A DNA stretch of 64,000 nt from Tenrec ecaudatus (GCF_050624435.1 NC_134531.1:258306812-258370811); one strand, 5' to 3'; positions 1 through 11,700 are shown, counted from the first letter of the stretch. A program made the numbers and translations. Notes: generated by a model from the letters alone, not told the origin.

Positions 1-760
1 CCCATCCTCATATATAAATATATTTGCATGTGGCACATGTGTTTATCTAGACCTCTATAAATGCCCTTTACCTCCTGGTTCTTTCCTGTATTTCCTTTGA
101 CTTTCCACCTGTCCCACTATCAATGCTCAGTCCCCACCAGGGTTTCAGCAATTCCTCTTGGTTACATTACCCTTGATCATGCCCTACCAGGCCTCTCCCA
201 CCCTCCTCACCATGGATTTGGATCACTTGTTGTTAGCTTGTCCCTGGGTTTGTTAACACCACTACCTTTCCCCCACCTTCCCCTCCCCAATGTCCCCCGC
301 GGAACTGTCGGTCCTGGTGTTTTCTCCTCCAATTGTTCATCCAGCCTATCTTATTCAGACAGACCCGCAGAGAATAACAGGCACAAAAACAACACAGAGC
401 AAAACCAAGCAATAATATACAACAAAACAACAACAACATACCAATGACCAAACCCAAAATAAAACACAACAAGAAAGAAAAGCTTGTAGTTAGTTCAAGG
501 ATCGTTTGTTGGCCTTCAGGAGTGTATTCCAGTCAATTCTGTTGGGGCACCACACCCTAGCCCCAAAGTATACCTTCAGCATTCCCTGGAGACCTCATTG
601 CTCCATTCCTTTGCTGTTCTGTTGCACCCCTTAGTGTTTTGCCTCAGTGTGGTGGCATCAGTTTGGGTGCAGTTCCCACACTGTGTCTCTGGTGTTGTCC
701 CCTATAGGGCTATGGGTCAGTGAGGGGCATCATGTCTCATAGTGGAGCTGGCCATGTGGT
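1..760 (-). mobile_element. L1 3' UTR fragment, antisense, cut by window edge
   Basis: This stretch is the reverse complement of the block at about 12816-13560 and runs off the left edge. It holds the upstream part of the family's 3' UTR: a stretch rich in short CA/AAC runs near 380-480, the segment ending near 730 that reads as the reverse of ATGAGACATGATGCCCC, and G/A-rich text. No reverse transcriptase coding is visible. The assignment to an afrotherian L1 3' UTR rests on a module shared with other copies here (GTGTCTGGGGTCTTAAAGG followed by AAGCGGCCATCTA), which I recall from elephant L1 3' ends. The right boundary is approximate. Confidence 0.6.
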
Positions 761-1270
761 CCTCTCTGTCGACTGGCTGCTGTAATTTGGAACATCGTCC
801 TCAAGGCCTGGTGGGCCTCTATTCTCTATTTACCCCAAATTTCATATTTTTAGCAAGTTTTGTTAACTGAAGAAAGTAAAACAATCTTTGTTTAAATGCA
901 AACCTAGTTGTTGTGAGTAATGCATTTCAGATGCAATGTATGACTGGAATTACAGAACCTGGGCCAAATACTCTATATAAGTAGTTTAACAAGGACTTCC
1001 TGTTACCAACGAGCTCCACTGAAAATGATCTTCCTTCATGCTAAGAATGGGCGTCTAACCGGCTCAACCGGATTCTCCAAGTGTGAAGTCAGCACTTTAT
1101 TCCCCATGTGTTATAGTAACTGCCAAAGGACAACTGTATCTCACTTGGATTTCAATTAAGCTTAACGATATGAAAAACAATACGGCATTAGTCTATGTAC
1201 TGTAGGATAGCATTTAAATAACTTGATCAAAACATTACATTAATGGTATTGAGATTTTTTTTGCTCACAG
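761..1270. other. ARL13B intron 3, no recognised feature
   Basis: AT-rich intronic sequence in which I recognise no coding potential or repeat. It ends in a T-rich tract followed by CACAG at 1266-1270, which is the splice acceptor of the candidate exon starting at 1271. Confidence 0.5.
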
Positions 1271-1322
1271 GCAGGACGACAACGCGACAGGTGGAAATCA
1301 ACAAAAGGAGCAAGGCAGAAAG
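1271..1322 (+). other. Candidate 52-bp non-coding exon, possible STX19 5' leader
   Basis: The segment is bounded by a good acceptor (a run of T, then GCTCACAG, ending at 1270) and a strong donor (AAG then GTAAGTCG, from 1323). It is CpG- and purine-rich compared with the AT-rich flanks. It lies on the STX19 strand about 14.5 kb upstream of the STX19 coding exon. My recollection is that human STX19 spans roughly 14 kb with a remote non-coding first exon, which fits. No AUG-led frame crosses it. It could still be a chance pair of splice-like sites. Confidence 0.35.
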
Positions 1323-2489
1323 GTAAGTCGGATCACTTCCGCTTTTGCACTTTTTAAAGTTAGGCATTTATAGTGTGAAGTCTGGATATACTGTGACATT
1401 GAAAATAAATAGCTCAATGGGAAATTAAGCTTCCTTGTTTTTTTTCAGATTTGGAAAAGGCTATAGGCAGCTGATTTGCTAATATTTGCTACTGACATGA
1501 GATTGAAAGGGACTGGGTTTAGAGCTCTTACAGACATTGATCGCTGTCATAAAAATCAACTTTAGAGGAAAAGCTTTCCTTTTTTCAAAATGTCCTCAGC
1601 AAAGCAGCTTTTAATTCTGAAAACAATATAGGCAGCCAGATGCTATAAAAAAACAGAGTAAAATTCCTTCTTTTAAAGCATTCTTTAAATTAACCACAAC
1701 ATGCATGCTCTAAAGAACTCCTTCACTTCAAAAAGAAGGTTATGCCCAAATCTGACATACAGATATATAACTTTTCATATTAGGATAAGTTTCAACAAGA
1801 GTTAAAACATCATTGTTATTTCCTAAGATCCTTTAAAATTAATTTGAGAAATCGGAAAATAGTCTTATTGTACAGCACAACTATAAAATATCAAAGTACC
1901 CAGTAACTATTTTAATGTCTCATCTAGTGAAATGAAATTTAAATGATAAAATTTAATATACACATTACACTTGACATTTAAAAATTTTAAAGTCAGCAGC
2001 AATAAATGTAACAAATAGAAATTAGGCAATAGTTAAAAGGCTTAACCCATATACGTTTTCTCTAGAAATTTCTCAAAATGCTAGGGTTTAAACATTTCAC
2101 TGAGCAAATTTTCAGTATTGATTAACACACACACACACATACATATATATGTGGTGTTCTTTCTTTTTCAAACTATTTTTAAAATTAAAGATATATATTC
2201 AGGTACTGTTAACAGAATTCAAAACTGTATAGGAATATAGTCAGCAAAGTTATTTTATAATTGTTAGAATGTTAAAATTTAGTAACAACCTTATTTCAAA
2301 TATGGACACTTAATAAAGTGTTTTATGATATATTTATAAGTAAAATAAGGCTTCAAAAGTTATGGAAACATTCCAGTGGCTCTTAGTCTCATTTTTCCAT
2401 AAGCTTTTTGAAGTTCTTACACACACAGCAAGTGAGTTTTGAAATTTTCAAGTCTTAAATATTAAAAAATATATATTCATAACCTCCCC
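1323..2489. other. ARL13B intron 3, AT-rich, no gene
   Basis: AT-rich sequence with a short CA/TA microsatellite at about 2126-2152. The block at about 2085-2260 is similar to 4860-4980 and is probably an unnamed older repeat. No coding signal was seen. Confidence 0.5.
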
Positions 2490-2766
2490 AGCCCCACACA
2501 CACTCCCTGGGAACAAACAACAAAACGTGGGTAAAGGAAGAGAGTGGTTGGTGTAAGATATGAAAATAATGATAATTTATCAAGAGGTTACGAGGATTGG
2601 GAAAGGGGAGGGACGGAAAAGAGAGGAGCTGATGTCAAGGGCTCAAGTAGAAAGAAATGTTTTCAAAATGATGATGGCAACATATGTACAAATGAGTCTG
2701 ATACAATAGAATGTATGGATTGTTATAAAACTGTAAAAGCCCCTGATAAAATGATTTTTTAAATCT
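2490..2766 (+). mobile_element. 5'-truncated L1 3' end, sense
   Basis: About 275 bp of the L1 3' tail. It ends with the family signature of a diverged TTGTGATAAGAGTTGTATGAG-like motif, then CCCCTGATAAAATGATTTTTT. Divergence from the young copies suggests an older insertion. The 72-codon ORF inside it is not a gene. Confidence 0.65.
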
Positions 2767-3391
2767 TCACATTGTACAGAAACTTATTTTTACTAAATAA
2801 AAACAGAATAAAGAACATTAAAGATCATAAAAATGTCAAATAACTTAAATAATATATAGAATTTATAGTAATTTATTTTTTTCTAAAATCGCTTTTACCC
2901 TTGTTCAAATAGCTCATGATATTAATAGTTCAGAATAAATTTCAACCGTTTAACTAGGGAAATGTTGCAAATTGTCTTCATGCACAAAAGCATTCTATTT
3001 CATGTTAGATTCAAAACGGATTATGTTTCTTGAACTATGTTAATCAATATAGTAACTATTAAAAGTAATTTCTTTATTTGAACCTATAAATCTTTAAAGC
3101 AGCTATGTAGGATGTATTAAATGTAGTACTCAATAATTTTTCATTATATTTTGGTCCCTGAAAATCCTTCCTATTTATAAATTGGTGGAGAACCTTTTTT
3201 TTTTTAATTTTATATTTTATTTTATTTTTTTTTTGAACTCATTCTCAAATATATTATTGACTTTGCTTTTACGTTGATTATATTTCTTTTTTTTTTTGGC
3301 AAATTATAGGAAACTTTAATGAACTGTATTGACTGAACTATGCCATGCATCATCTTCAGTATTATTAAAGATATTGTTATATATTATTTTC

Positions 3392-3505
3392 TTTCTTTTT
3401 TTTTTTTAACAATTTATTGGGGCTGATACAATTCTTTTCATAGTTCATACATATACATACATCAATTGTATAAAGCACGTCTGTACAGTCTTTGCCCTAA
3501 TCATT
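3392..3505 (-). mobile_element. Short L1 3' tail, antisense
   Basis: A run of T followed by about 100 bp of the reversed L1 3' end (TTTATTGGGGCTGATACAA and onward). It stops where a second copy begins with its own T-rich start near 3510. Two antisense tails therefore sit side by side. Confidence 0.55.
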
Positions 3506-3514
3506 TTTTTCTCT

Positions 3515-4844
3515 TTTCTTCTTTTACATTTTATTAGGGACTCCAACAACTCTTACCACAATCCATACATATACATACATCAATTGTATAAAGCACATCC
3601 ATACATTCCCTGCCCCAATCATTCTCAAGGCATTTGCTCTCCACTTATGCCCCTTGCATCAGGTCCTCTTTTTTTTCCCCCCCTCCCTCCCCTTTCCCCC
3701 CTCCCTCATATGCCCTTGGTAATTTATACCTCGTTATTTTGTCATATCTTGCCCTATTCGGGGTCTCCCTTCCCCCCTTCTCTGCTGTCCCTCTCCCAGG
3801 GAAGAGGTCACATGTGGCTCCTTGTAATCAGTTCCCCCTTTCCAACCCACTCACCCTCCACTCTCCCAGCATCGTCCCTCATGCCCTTGGTCCTGAAGGT
3901 ATCATCCACCCTGGATTCCCTGTACCTCCAACCCTCATATGTACCAGTGTACAGCCTCTGTCCTATCCAGCCCTGCAAGGTAGAATTCGGATCATGGTAG
4001 TTGGGGGGAGGAAGCATCCAGGATCTGGGGGAAAGCTGTGTTCTTCATCGATACTACCTCACACCCTAATTAACCCATCTCCTCTCCTAAGCCCCTCTAT
4101 GAGGGGATCTCCATTGGCCGACACTTGGGCCTTGGGTCTCCACTCTGCACTTCCCCCTTCATTTAGTATAATATATATATACATATACATATATACATAT
4201 ACACATATATACACATACATACACACACTTATATCTTTTTTTTTTTTTTGCATGATGCCTTATATCTGGTCCCTTGGGCACCTCGTGATCGCACTGGCCG
4301 GTGTGCTTCTTCCATGTGGGCTTATTTGTTTCTGAGCGAGATGGCCGCTTGTTCACCTTCAAGCCTTTAAGACCCCAGACACTATCTCTTTTGATAGCCG
4401 GGCACCATCAGCTTTCTTCACCCCATTTGCTTGTGCACCCATTTGTCTTCAGCGATCCTATCATGGAGGTGTGCAGTCAATGATATGATTTTTTGTTCTT
4501 TGATGCCTGGTAACTGATCCCTTTGGGACCACTCGATCACACAGGCTGGTGTGTTCTTCTATGTGGACTTTGTTGCTTCTGAGCTAGATGGCCGCTTGTT
4601 TATCTTCAAGCCTTTAAGACCCCAGTCACTATCTCTTTTGATAGCCGGGCACCATCAGCTTTCTTCACCACATTTACTTGTTCACCCACTTTGGCTCCAG
4701 CCGTTGTGTCGGGAGAGTGAGCATCATAGAGTTCCAATTTAATAAAAGAAGGTATTCATGCATAGAGGGAGTGTTTGAGTAGAGGCCCAAGGTCCTTCCG
4801 CCACCTTAATACTTGACCTATAAATATCGACACAAAGATCTATT
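3515..4844 (-). mobile_element. L1 3' UTR copy, antisense, with duplicated internal module
   Basis: A 1.3-kb copy reading, on the plus strand, from the reversed poly(A) end (TTTTATTAGGGACTCC) to about 4844, where homology to the copy at 33.1 kb stops. It contains a TA/CA microsatellite at about 4165-4235. Two similar copies of a roughly 200-bp module follow at about 4251-4440 and 4500-4690; each contains GAGC(T/G)AGATGGCCGCTTGT and GATAGCCGGGCACCATCAG. The 233-codon plus-strand ORF over it lies on the pyrimidine-rich strand and is not supported as a gene. Confidence 0.7.
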
Positions 4845-5029
4845 GGAATCATTCAGTTTTAATTTTAAACATTTCACTAAGCAAACTGACAGTGTTGATT
4901 ATTATATATATTGATTTATATATATATTATACACACAAACAAAGTTGTATAGTAATACAGTCAATAAAATATACTCAAAGATGATCCACATTCGAGTTAA
5001 CACTTTCCAACATTAAGAAAATAAATTTG

Positions 5030-5195
5030 GGGGCAGAAAAGAGGGAGGGAAAAAAAAGAGAAGCTAATCCCAAGGGCTCAATGGAAAGTAAAGTAAATAT
5101 CTAGAAAAGAATGATTGAATATATATAAGAAATTGATGTATGGTTTATAACAAGAGTTGTAAGAGCCCCCAATAAAATGATTTAAAAAAGAAAAG
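5030..5195 (+). mobile_element. Truncated L1 3' tail, sense
   Basis: About 165 bp ending in GAGCCCCCAATAAAATGATT followed by an A-rich tail, the same 3' terminus as the other family members. Confidence 0.65.
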
Positions 5196-5344
5196 AAATT
5201 TAAGGTATCACGAAGGATTGTATAAGGAGGGAGGGGCGCGCACTCATCAATATCATCTAGCCTAGGTCTATGGGAAGCTACTTTGAAACTATAATATATT
5301 AAGATGTTTCATTTTGTTTAATATTCTGACTTATGTTTATCTGT

Positions 5345-5520
5345 CACTGCCATCAAATCAATTCTGACTCATAGTGACCCTACAGTCTAGGACAGAACTA
5401 TCCTTATAGATTTCTTAGACTGCAAATCTTTGTGGTGGTCAAGAGCCTCTTCTTTCTCCCACTGAGGCTACATGTTTCAAACTGCTGACCTTCCAGTTAG
5501 CAGCCCATTGTGTACCATAT
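5345..5520 (-). mobile_element. AfroSINE, antisense
   Basis: Reads as the reverse complement of an AfroSINE: CACTGCCATCAAATCAATTC, TGACTCATAGTGACCCTAC, then the tRNA-related head ending in AACTGCTGACCTTC near 5490. AfroSINEs are tRNA-derived SINEs restricted to Afrotheria. Confidence 0.7.
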
Positions 5521-5898
5521 ATATACCAGGTATCCTTGCAATGACATAAAATTAACAACTTAAATAGGAAATCATTACTTACAGAGCTATGAATAATTCT
5601 AGCAGTTTGACTACTAGAAGATGCAACTTACACACATCATATAAATGCACATGAGTACCTACATAAGATAAATAAGGATTTGGGGATCATTCTAAATGGT
5701 ATTTACAAGTAAAGATAACAAACTAGACTGTCAGTCAAGGAGAGACACAGAAATTTCTCCCTTTTGCTCCCAATCTCCACAATGGTGTAAAGGACATTCT
5801 AAATTTAACAAGAGATTTTCAGTGATATAAAACTGGAGGAGTAGAATTCATAATTCATTTTTGTTCTATAGTGTAAATGCTTAATTTGACTTGACCTT

Positions 5899-6606
5899 TT
5901 TTGGTATTATTTATTTATTTTTTATTTTAATTTTTGCTGGGCCACCTTTATTTATTTATTTATACATTTTATTAGGGGCTCATACAACTCTTATCACAAT
6001 CCATACATATACATACATCAATTGTATAAAGCACATCCATACATTCTTTGCCCTAATCATTATCAAAGCATTTGCTCTCCACTTAAGCCCTTTACATCAG
6101 GTCCTCTTTTTTTCCCCTCCCTTCCCGCTCCCCCCCTCCCTCATGTGCTCTTGGTAATTTATACATTGTTATTTTGTCATATCTTGCCCTATCCGGAGTC
6201 TCCCTTCCCCCACTTCTCTGCCGTCTATCTCCCAGGGAGGAGGTCACACGTGGATCCTTGTAATCAGTTCCCCCTTTCCAACCCACTCACCCTCTACTCT
6301 CCCAGTATCTCCCCTCATACCCCTGGTCCTGAAGGTATCGTCCACCCTGGATTCCCCGTGCCTCCAGCTCCCATATGCACCAGTGTACAACCTCTGCCCT
6401 ATCCAGTCCTGCAAGGTAGAATTCAGATCATGGTAGTTGGGGGGAGGAAGCATCCAGGATCTGGGGGAAAGCTGTGTTCTTCATCAGTACTACATAGCAC
6501 CCTGACTGACCCATCTCCTCTCCTAAACCCCTCTATGAGGGGATCTCCAGAGGCCGACAAATGGGCTTTGGGTCTGCACTCTGCACTTCCCCCTTCATTC
6601 ACTATG

Positions 6607-6637
<31 letters not shown>

Positions 6638-6653
6638 CGTGTGTGTATATGTA

Positions 6654-6685
<32 letters not shown>

Positions 6686-7213
6686 GCATGATGCCTTATA
6701 CCTGGTCCCTTTGGTACCTCGTGATCGCACAGGCTGGTATGCTTCTTCCATGTGGGCTTTATTGCTTCAGAGCTAGATGGCCGCTTGTTCACCTTCAAGC
6801 CTTTAAGTAAGACTCCAGGCACTATCTCTTTTGATAGCCGGGCACCATCAGCTTTCTTCGTCACATTTGCTTATGCACCCGTTTGTCTTCGGGGATTGTA
6901 TCATGGAGGTGTGCAGCCAATGATATGATTTTTGGTTCTTTGATGCCTGATAACTGATTCCTTCGGGACCATGTGATCACACAGGCTGCTGTGTTCTTCC
7001 ATGTGGGCTTTGTTGCTTCTCAGCTAGATGGCTGCTTGTTTATCTTCAAGCCTTTAAGACCCCAGACACTATCTCTTTTGATAGCCGGGCACCATCAGCT
7101 TTCCTCACCATATTTACTTGTTCACCTGCTTTGGCTTCAGCAGTTGTGTCGGGAGGGTGAGCATCGCAGAGTGCCAATTTAATAAAAGAAAGTATTCATG
7201 CATTGAGGGAGTG
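5899..7213 (-). mobile_element. L1 3' UTR insertion with 16-bp target-site duplication
   Basis: Antisense L1 3' UTR of about 1.3 kb. It is flanked by AATTTGACTTGACCTT at 5883-5898 and AATTTGACTTGATCTT at 7214-7229, a direct repeat with one mismatch. This, the T-rich left end (reversed poly(A)) and 5' truncation are the marks of target-primed reverse transcription. The element has two module copies (about 6686-6880 and 6945-7130) and a large microsatellite at 6606-6685. The 262-codon plus-strand ORF is the pyrimidine-rich antisense of the 3' UTR. Confidence 0.8.
6606..6685. repeat. Compound GT/GC/TA/T microsatellite inside an L1 3' UTR
   Basis: Runs of GT, then GC, GT, TA and finally T. Other copies of the L1 carry different simple repeats at the homologous point: TA/CA at about 4165-4235, CA at about 14150-14162, and only T-rich sequence at about 32822-32838. 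Confidence 0.85.
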
Positions 7214-7229
7214 AATTTGACTTGATCTT

Positions 7230-8074
7230 TAACTTGACATTAAAGATCCTAATAAAACTGCAAATAATTATATTTATATACTATATTATTGCCTGCTAGA
7301 ATTGTTTTTTAATTACAAGCATAAATTAATATAAGATTTGATAAAGATCATTTTCATTAGTAGTATATTTCACTAGAGATAATCTATTTCTATTCATTAT
7401 ATAACAGAGAAAAAGGAAGCAAATTAAAAGGTTATTAGTTGTTTGACTTTGGCAAATCACTTTTTATCTTTCAAGCTTTTAAGAAAATTGAAGGAACTTT
7501 CTAGGAAAGCTAACAGTAAAGGGAAATTTTTTTTTAATGTAGAAAATAGAGGAACTGAAGTAATGAAAAATAATCACTCTGCGCCCCCTGGCAATAAAAA
7601 AAAAACAGACCATAATCTAGGATAAAATGTACGTATCTGCTTTTTCTGTCCCTCATCCCTCCTGGTCATTCTAGGGGGCATTACCACCCACTCTGGGAGA
7701 CAATGCCTTACACATTTAGTGGGTAAATACAGTAAGACCCACACTTTATTATGAGATCTCAGAACACCTGGAATTAAAAGGCCAAGAGTCAAATGGAGGA
7801 AAAGAGCAAAGGTGAAAAAACAACAACGCCCAAAAGAGAACTTACATGAAATATCAGGAATTACAATAAAGAAAGCTAAAGTACGATAGCAAAATATTTC
7901 TAAGGAAATATAATTTTCAAATGATAATTTTATCTGCAGAAAATGTATTATTCAGGCTTAATGACAGAATAATTTCAGAAATGTAAGTTATGGGAGTAGG
8001 AAGCCTCAATTTTCTCCCACAGTGCAGCCAGTGGTTTTGAACTGCTGATATTATGATTAGCAGCTCCAATAGTA
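7230..8074. other. ARL13B intron 3, no recognised feature
   Basis: AT-rich sequence without recognisable coding or repeat structure. Short ORFs here show no family resemblance. Confidence 0.45.
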
Positions 8075-8250
8075 ACCCACTGCCATCAGGGCTTTCCAAC
8101 TCAGAGCGACTCCAAATAAGCCATCCCTGCTGTAAACCTTTATGGGGATAGATAGTCTAAAGTTGTCTCCTAAGTGGCTGGCAGGTCTGAGCCACCTAAC
8201 AAGGGCTTAGTAGTCCAATGCTTAGCTAACAGCACTGCAAGCAGTGACTA
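8075..8250 (-). mobile_element. AfroSINE, antisense, diverged
   Basis: Starts with CCCACTGCCATCAGG and runs to the tRNA-like head near TAGTCCAATGCTTAGCTAAC. It is old enough to be considerably diverged. Confidence 0.6.
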
Positions 8251-8400
8251 AACTATTCTTTTTCATTGTTAAGTTTTAAAAGAAAGTCTGTAATAAGGCA
8301 AAATGCTGTACGCTACCTTAATTAAATATTTAAAATACTCAATATTTCAAATACTCAGCAGAAAATGAAATGTGTATTACAGGAAACAAACTATTGTTCT

Positions 8401-8869
8401 TTTTTTTAATCATCTTATTGGGGTTCATACAACTCTTATCACAATCCATACATACATCAATTGAGTAAAGCACCCTTATACATTCGTTGCCCTCATCATT
8501 CTCAAAATTTGCCTTCTGCTTGGGTTCCTGGAATCAGCTCATTTTCCTTTTTTCTCCTCTCCCTCCCTCCCCGCTTTCCCCTTCCCTCATGAACCCTTCA
8601 CAATTTATAAATTATTATTTTATCTTATCTTACACTGCCCGGTGTCTCCCTTCATCCACTTTCCTATTGCCTATCCCCCAGAGAGGTTTTATGTAGATCC
8701 CCGAGATCGATTCCCATTTCTAGCCCCCCTTCCCTCCCGATATCACCACTCTCATCGTTGGTCCTGAGGGATTCATCTGTCCTAGATTCCCTGTTTTTCC
8801 AGATCCCATTTGTACCACTGGTCTAACCAGGTTTGCAAGGTAGAAGTGAGATCATGATAGTTGGAGGGG
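8401..8869 (-). mobile_element. L1 3' tail insertion with 14-bp target-site duplication
   Basis: Antisense 3' end beginning with a T run and ATCTTATTGGGGTTCATAC. It is bounded by CAAACTATTGTTCT (8387-8400) and CAAACTATTGTCCT (8870-8883). It belongs to the same subfamily as the short tail at 14826-14990: both carry the segment ATTCCAGGAACCCAAG in sense. Confidence 0.75.
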
Positions 8870-8883
8870 CAAACTATTGTCCT

Positions 8884-9680
8884 TAACCAGTTCTAAAAAT
8901 TTCATTGAGATATGGGTGCTACAGGAAAGTACGGCAAACAAGCCAAATGATGCCCGGCCATCAGAAAGACCGGGTCTGGGGTTGTCTTCAAACAGCAGCT
9001 ATCTGAGCGAGGCATCCGCCCAGTCCGTCATCTCAACCTGTGTGATACAAGGATGGTAAATTATAAAATCCAAATATGGAGGGAGCCGTATCAGAGCTTC
9101 AATTCTGAACAGCAGTTTTGCAGAAGGCTTTGGATGACAGTGGCGCCCACAATTCATTTACAGGGTCCCCATATGGATGAAGCCTCTGGAACAGTCCTAG
9201 GTGTGAATTGCCTTGCTATCCATCCAACAGAGAGCACTGTTCAGTCCATTATGGCAGACGTGTGGAGATTAAAAAGTAACACCTTATCAGCTGATCTTCT
9301 CTTTGAACCATTTTAAAGTTGTTTCAGCTTTTAACATGCTCTGCTTTCTTTTCTAGTGAGAGTTTTGTTTCACTTTGTCAGTGTTGTTATTCTGTCTGTT
9401 TGCTTGGTGTGTGTTTTGTCTGATTTTCTGCATATGAAATCCAGGATAGGAAAATCTAGAGTGATAGCAACTGGAATAATAATCACCCAAGGCATGGATA
9501 GGGAGGATGGGCGGAAAAGAGGCGCTAACAACAAATGTTCTGAAATTGATTGTGGTGATGATTGTACAACTCATCTTACTATAACCGCACAATTAAATTG
9601 TACGGTATTTAAAGCATGTGTCGATAAAACTCTATTTAAAATGTTCAGTGAGAGTTACTCGGGAAATATTTCTGAGTAAA
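8884..9680 (+). mobile_element. Older L1 3' end, sense
   Basis: Contains a diverged form of the L1 3' UTR module (GATGCCCGGCCATCAGAAAG, then GGTCTGGGG). Its end is of the type GATTGTACAACTC...ATAAAACT, similar to the copy at 43380-43915. Short ORFs across it are not genes. Confidence 0.5.
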
Positions 9681-10089
9681 TTCTTAATACCTTTATTAAA
9701 GGGCTACTTCTGTCAAATGCAGTTCTTAAGGTCTTTTCCCGTGTCATATGGCTTTCTCAACCAATTCACCCATCTGACTGCCTCTGCCAAGAACTCACCC
9801 CATCTCTCCACAACAACGGAAGCCACGGAAAAGGGTGAGTCCTGTAAAACAGACTGTCAAAATTGAATGCTAGTTCTTGTAAGACCTAACCATTTGGTTA
9901 AATTACCTAAACTTGGCATTCTGACTATATGAGACAATACACTTAAAACTGTATCTGGGACAAAGTAAGAGCTCAGGTAAATATGAGTTAGCAAGAGCTC
10001 AATATAAGAACTCACATAAAGATTAAAATATGCTGAGAATACTAAAATGAATAAAAAAAAATCATTGATCTCATGGGGCTTCTAGGAGA

Positions 10090-10870
10090 AAAAGGAGTTA
10101 GAAAATAAGATAAGTAAAACAGTATGTTAAAGAGTAAAGTATGCTAACAAGAAAAATAAAGCTGGGAAGGGTCAGAGAGAGTGTAGGGAGTTTTAGATGA
10201 GGTGGCTAGCGAAAGTCACTCTGAGGTGACATTTGAGCAAGACTTATAAGAATTAGGGGGATAAGATGTCTACTACATGGGCAAGAGTATTCCAGACAGA
10301 AGAATCAGCAAGCACCAATACCCTGAGGCAGGATCATGCTTGGTTTGTATGGAAAAGAGGACAGAAAAGGTGAACGGGAGGAAAGAGAAGAGTTGTAGGA
10401 GGTAAGGAATGCAGAGAAATAAATATGGTCATGTAATGCATTGCCTACATAGTAAAGAACCGTTTTTTCCTCTGAGTTAAACAATAATGGAGGGTTTCAG
10501 CTATAGGAATGACATGATCTGACTAACATTTTAATTCTGCTTCTCTGTTAAGACTTGAGGGAAATGGGGTCCAAAGAAGGAAACAAGGAGACCACTTAGG
10601 AAGCTACTGCAATAATTCAGGTGAGAAGTAACGGTGACTTGGATCGGGGAGGTGGTGAGAGGTGGCTGGATCTAAAAATACTTTAAATAGGTGTTGGCAA
10701 GATCTGCTATTAGTTTACAGATGGATGATTCCAAAGTATTTGGCCTGAGCTGAACAACTCAAAGAGCAGAGCTGCTGTTTACTGAGACGGGACAATTTGG
10801 GGTGGGGAAGAAGTCAGGGTTAGACACAGACATTCAAAAGGAGCTGTCCAACATATTGTCTGGTTGTAAG
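10090..10870. mobile_element. Ancient mammalian-wide LINE-like repeat
   Basis: Strongly diverged text matching, from memory, a common eutherian repeat with phrases such as GAGGTGACATTTGAGC, AGAGTATTCCAGACAGA, CCCTGAGGCAGGA and GCTACTGCAATAATTCAGG. It is probably the 3' part of an old L1 subfamily. Exact class and ends are uncertain. Confidence 0.45.
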
Positions 10871-11359
10871 CGCAGTCTAGGCTGACCACATACCATAAAA
10901 TTGAGTAAGCAGCAAAGAGACAGTATTTACTCTCATGAGACTAAGTGACTTCACTGGGAACGTGACAATGGGCAAAAATAAGACTGAGTCTAGAAGCTTT
11001 CCAGTATTTACAGTTGGGGGAGATGAGGAGAAACCAGCAAAAGAAGTGATAGAAGAGTCAAAGAGGGAAACTGGGAGAAATGCTTGAAAATATTTCGAGA
11101 TCTGAGTGTTTACGGGAAGTACACGGTGGTGCAGTGAGTAGGAAATGACACAATAGCATCTAACAACAATCGCTTATGGGTTGAAATTATGTCAAAGTCC
11201 TAGTGCTTCAAACTCCAAAATATACCCCGAATGGCTCTTGCTTATTCCACCTCAATTACCATCCAAGTATGGCTTGTAACCTACTATCATAACTCAGAAA
11301 ATGTTTCTGTATACAGCAAGCAACAAGAATGATCTTTTCAAAATAAAAATATTATACCC

Positions 11360-11700
11360 ATGCCATATTTATGCCTCTTAATCACCTTCCATTGAAGTTA
11401 GAATAAACGCTAACCCCCAACTGTAGCTCATAAGGTTCTTTGCAATCTTATCCCTGCATAACATTTTGGCTCTTCTGTAACACTTGACATTAATGTCTAC
11501 TCATATTAGCTTTCATTTTGTTCTAGAACAACTCAGTCCCACTCATTGCCTTCATACCCCATCTCCTGCACCATGAAGACATTCCTTTGGCACTTTATCT
11601 GGTTGGTTGGCTTCTAAGATTGGCATCTCTAAGTTCATACACCTCCTTAGAGAGGCCTTGAATAGCTAACCTATTAAAATATACATTGTCTCATTTAACT
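11360..11700 (+). mobile_element. L2-like LINE fragment
   Basis: Resembles the L2 3' region: CTTAATCACCTTCCATTG near 11380, then text ending in CTCCTTAGAGAGGCCTTGA near 11655. Very diverged. Confidence 0.45.
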
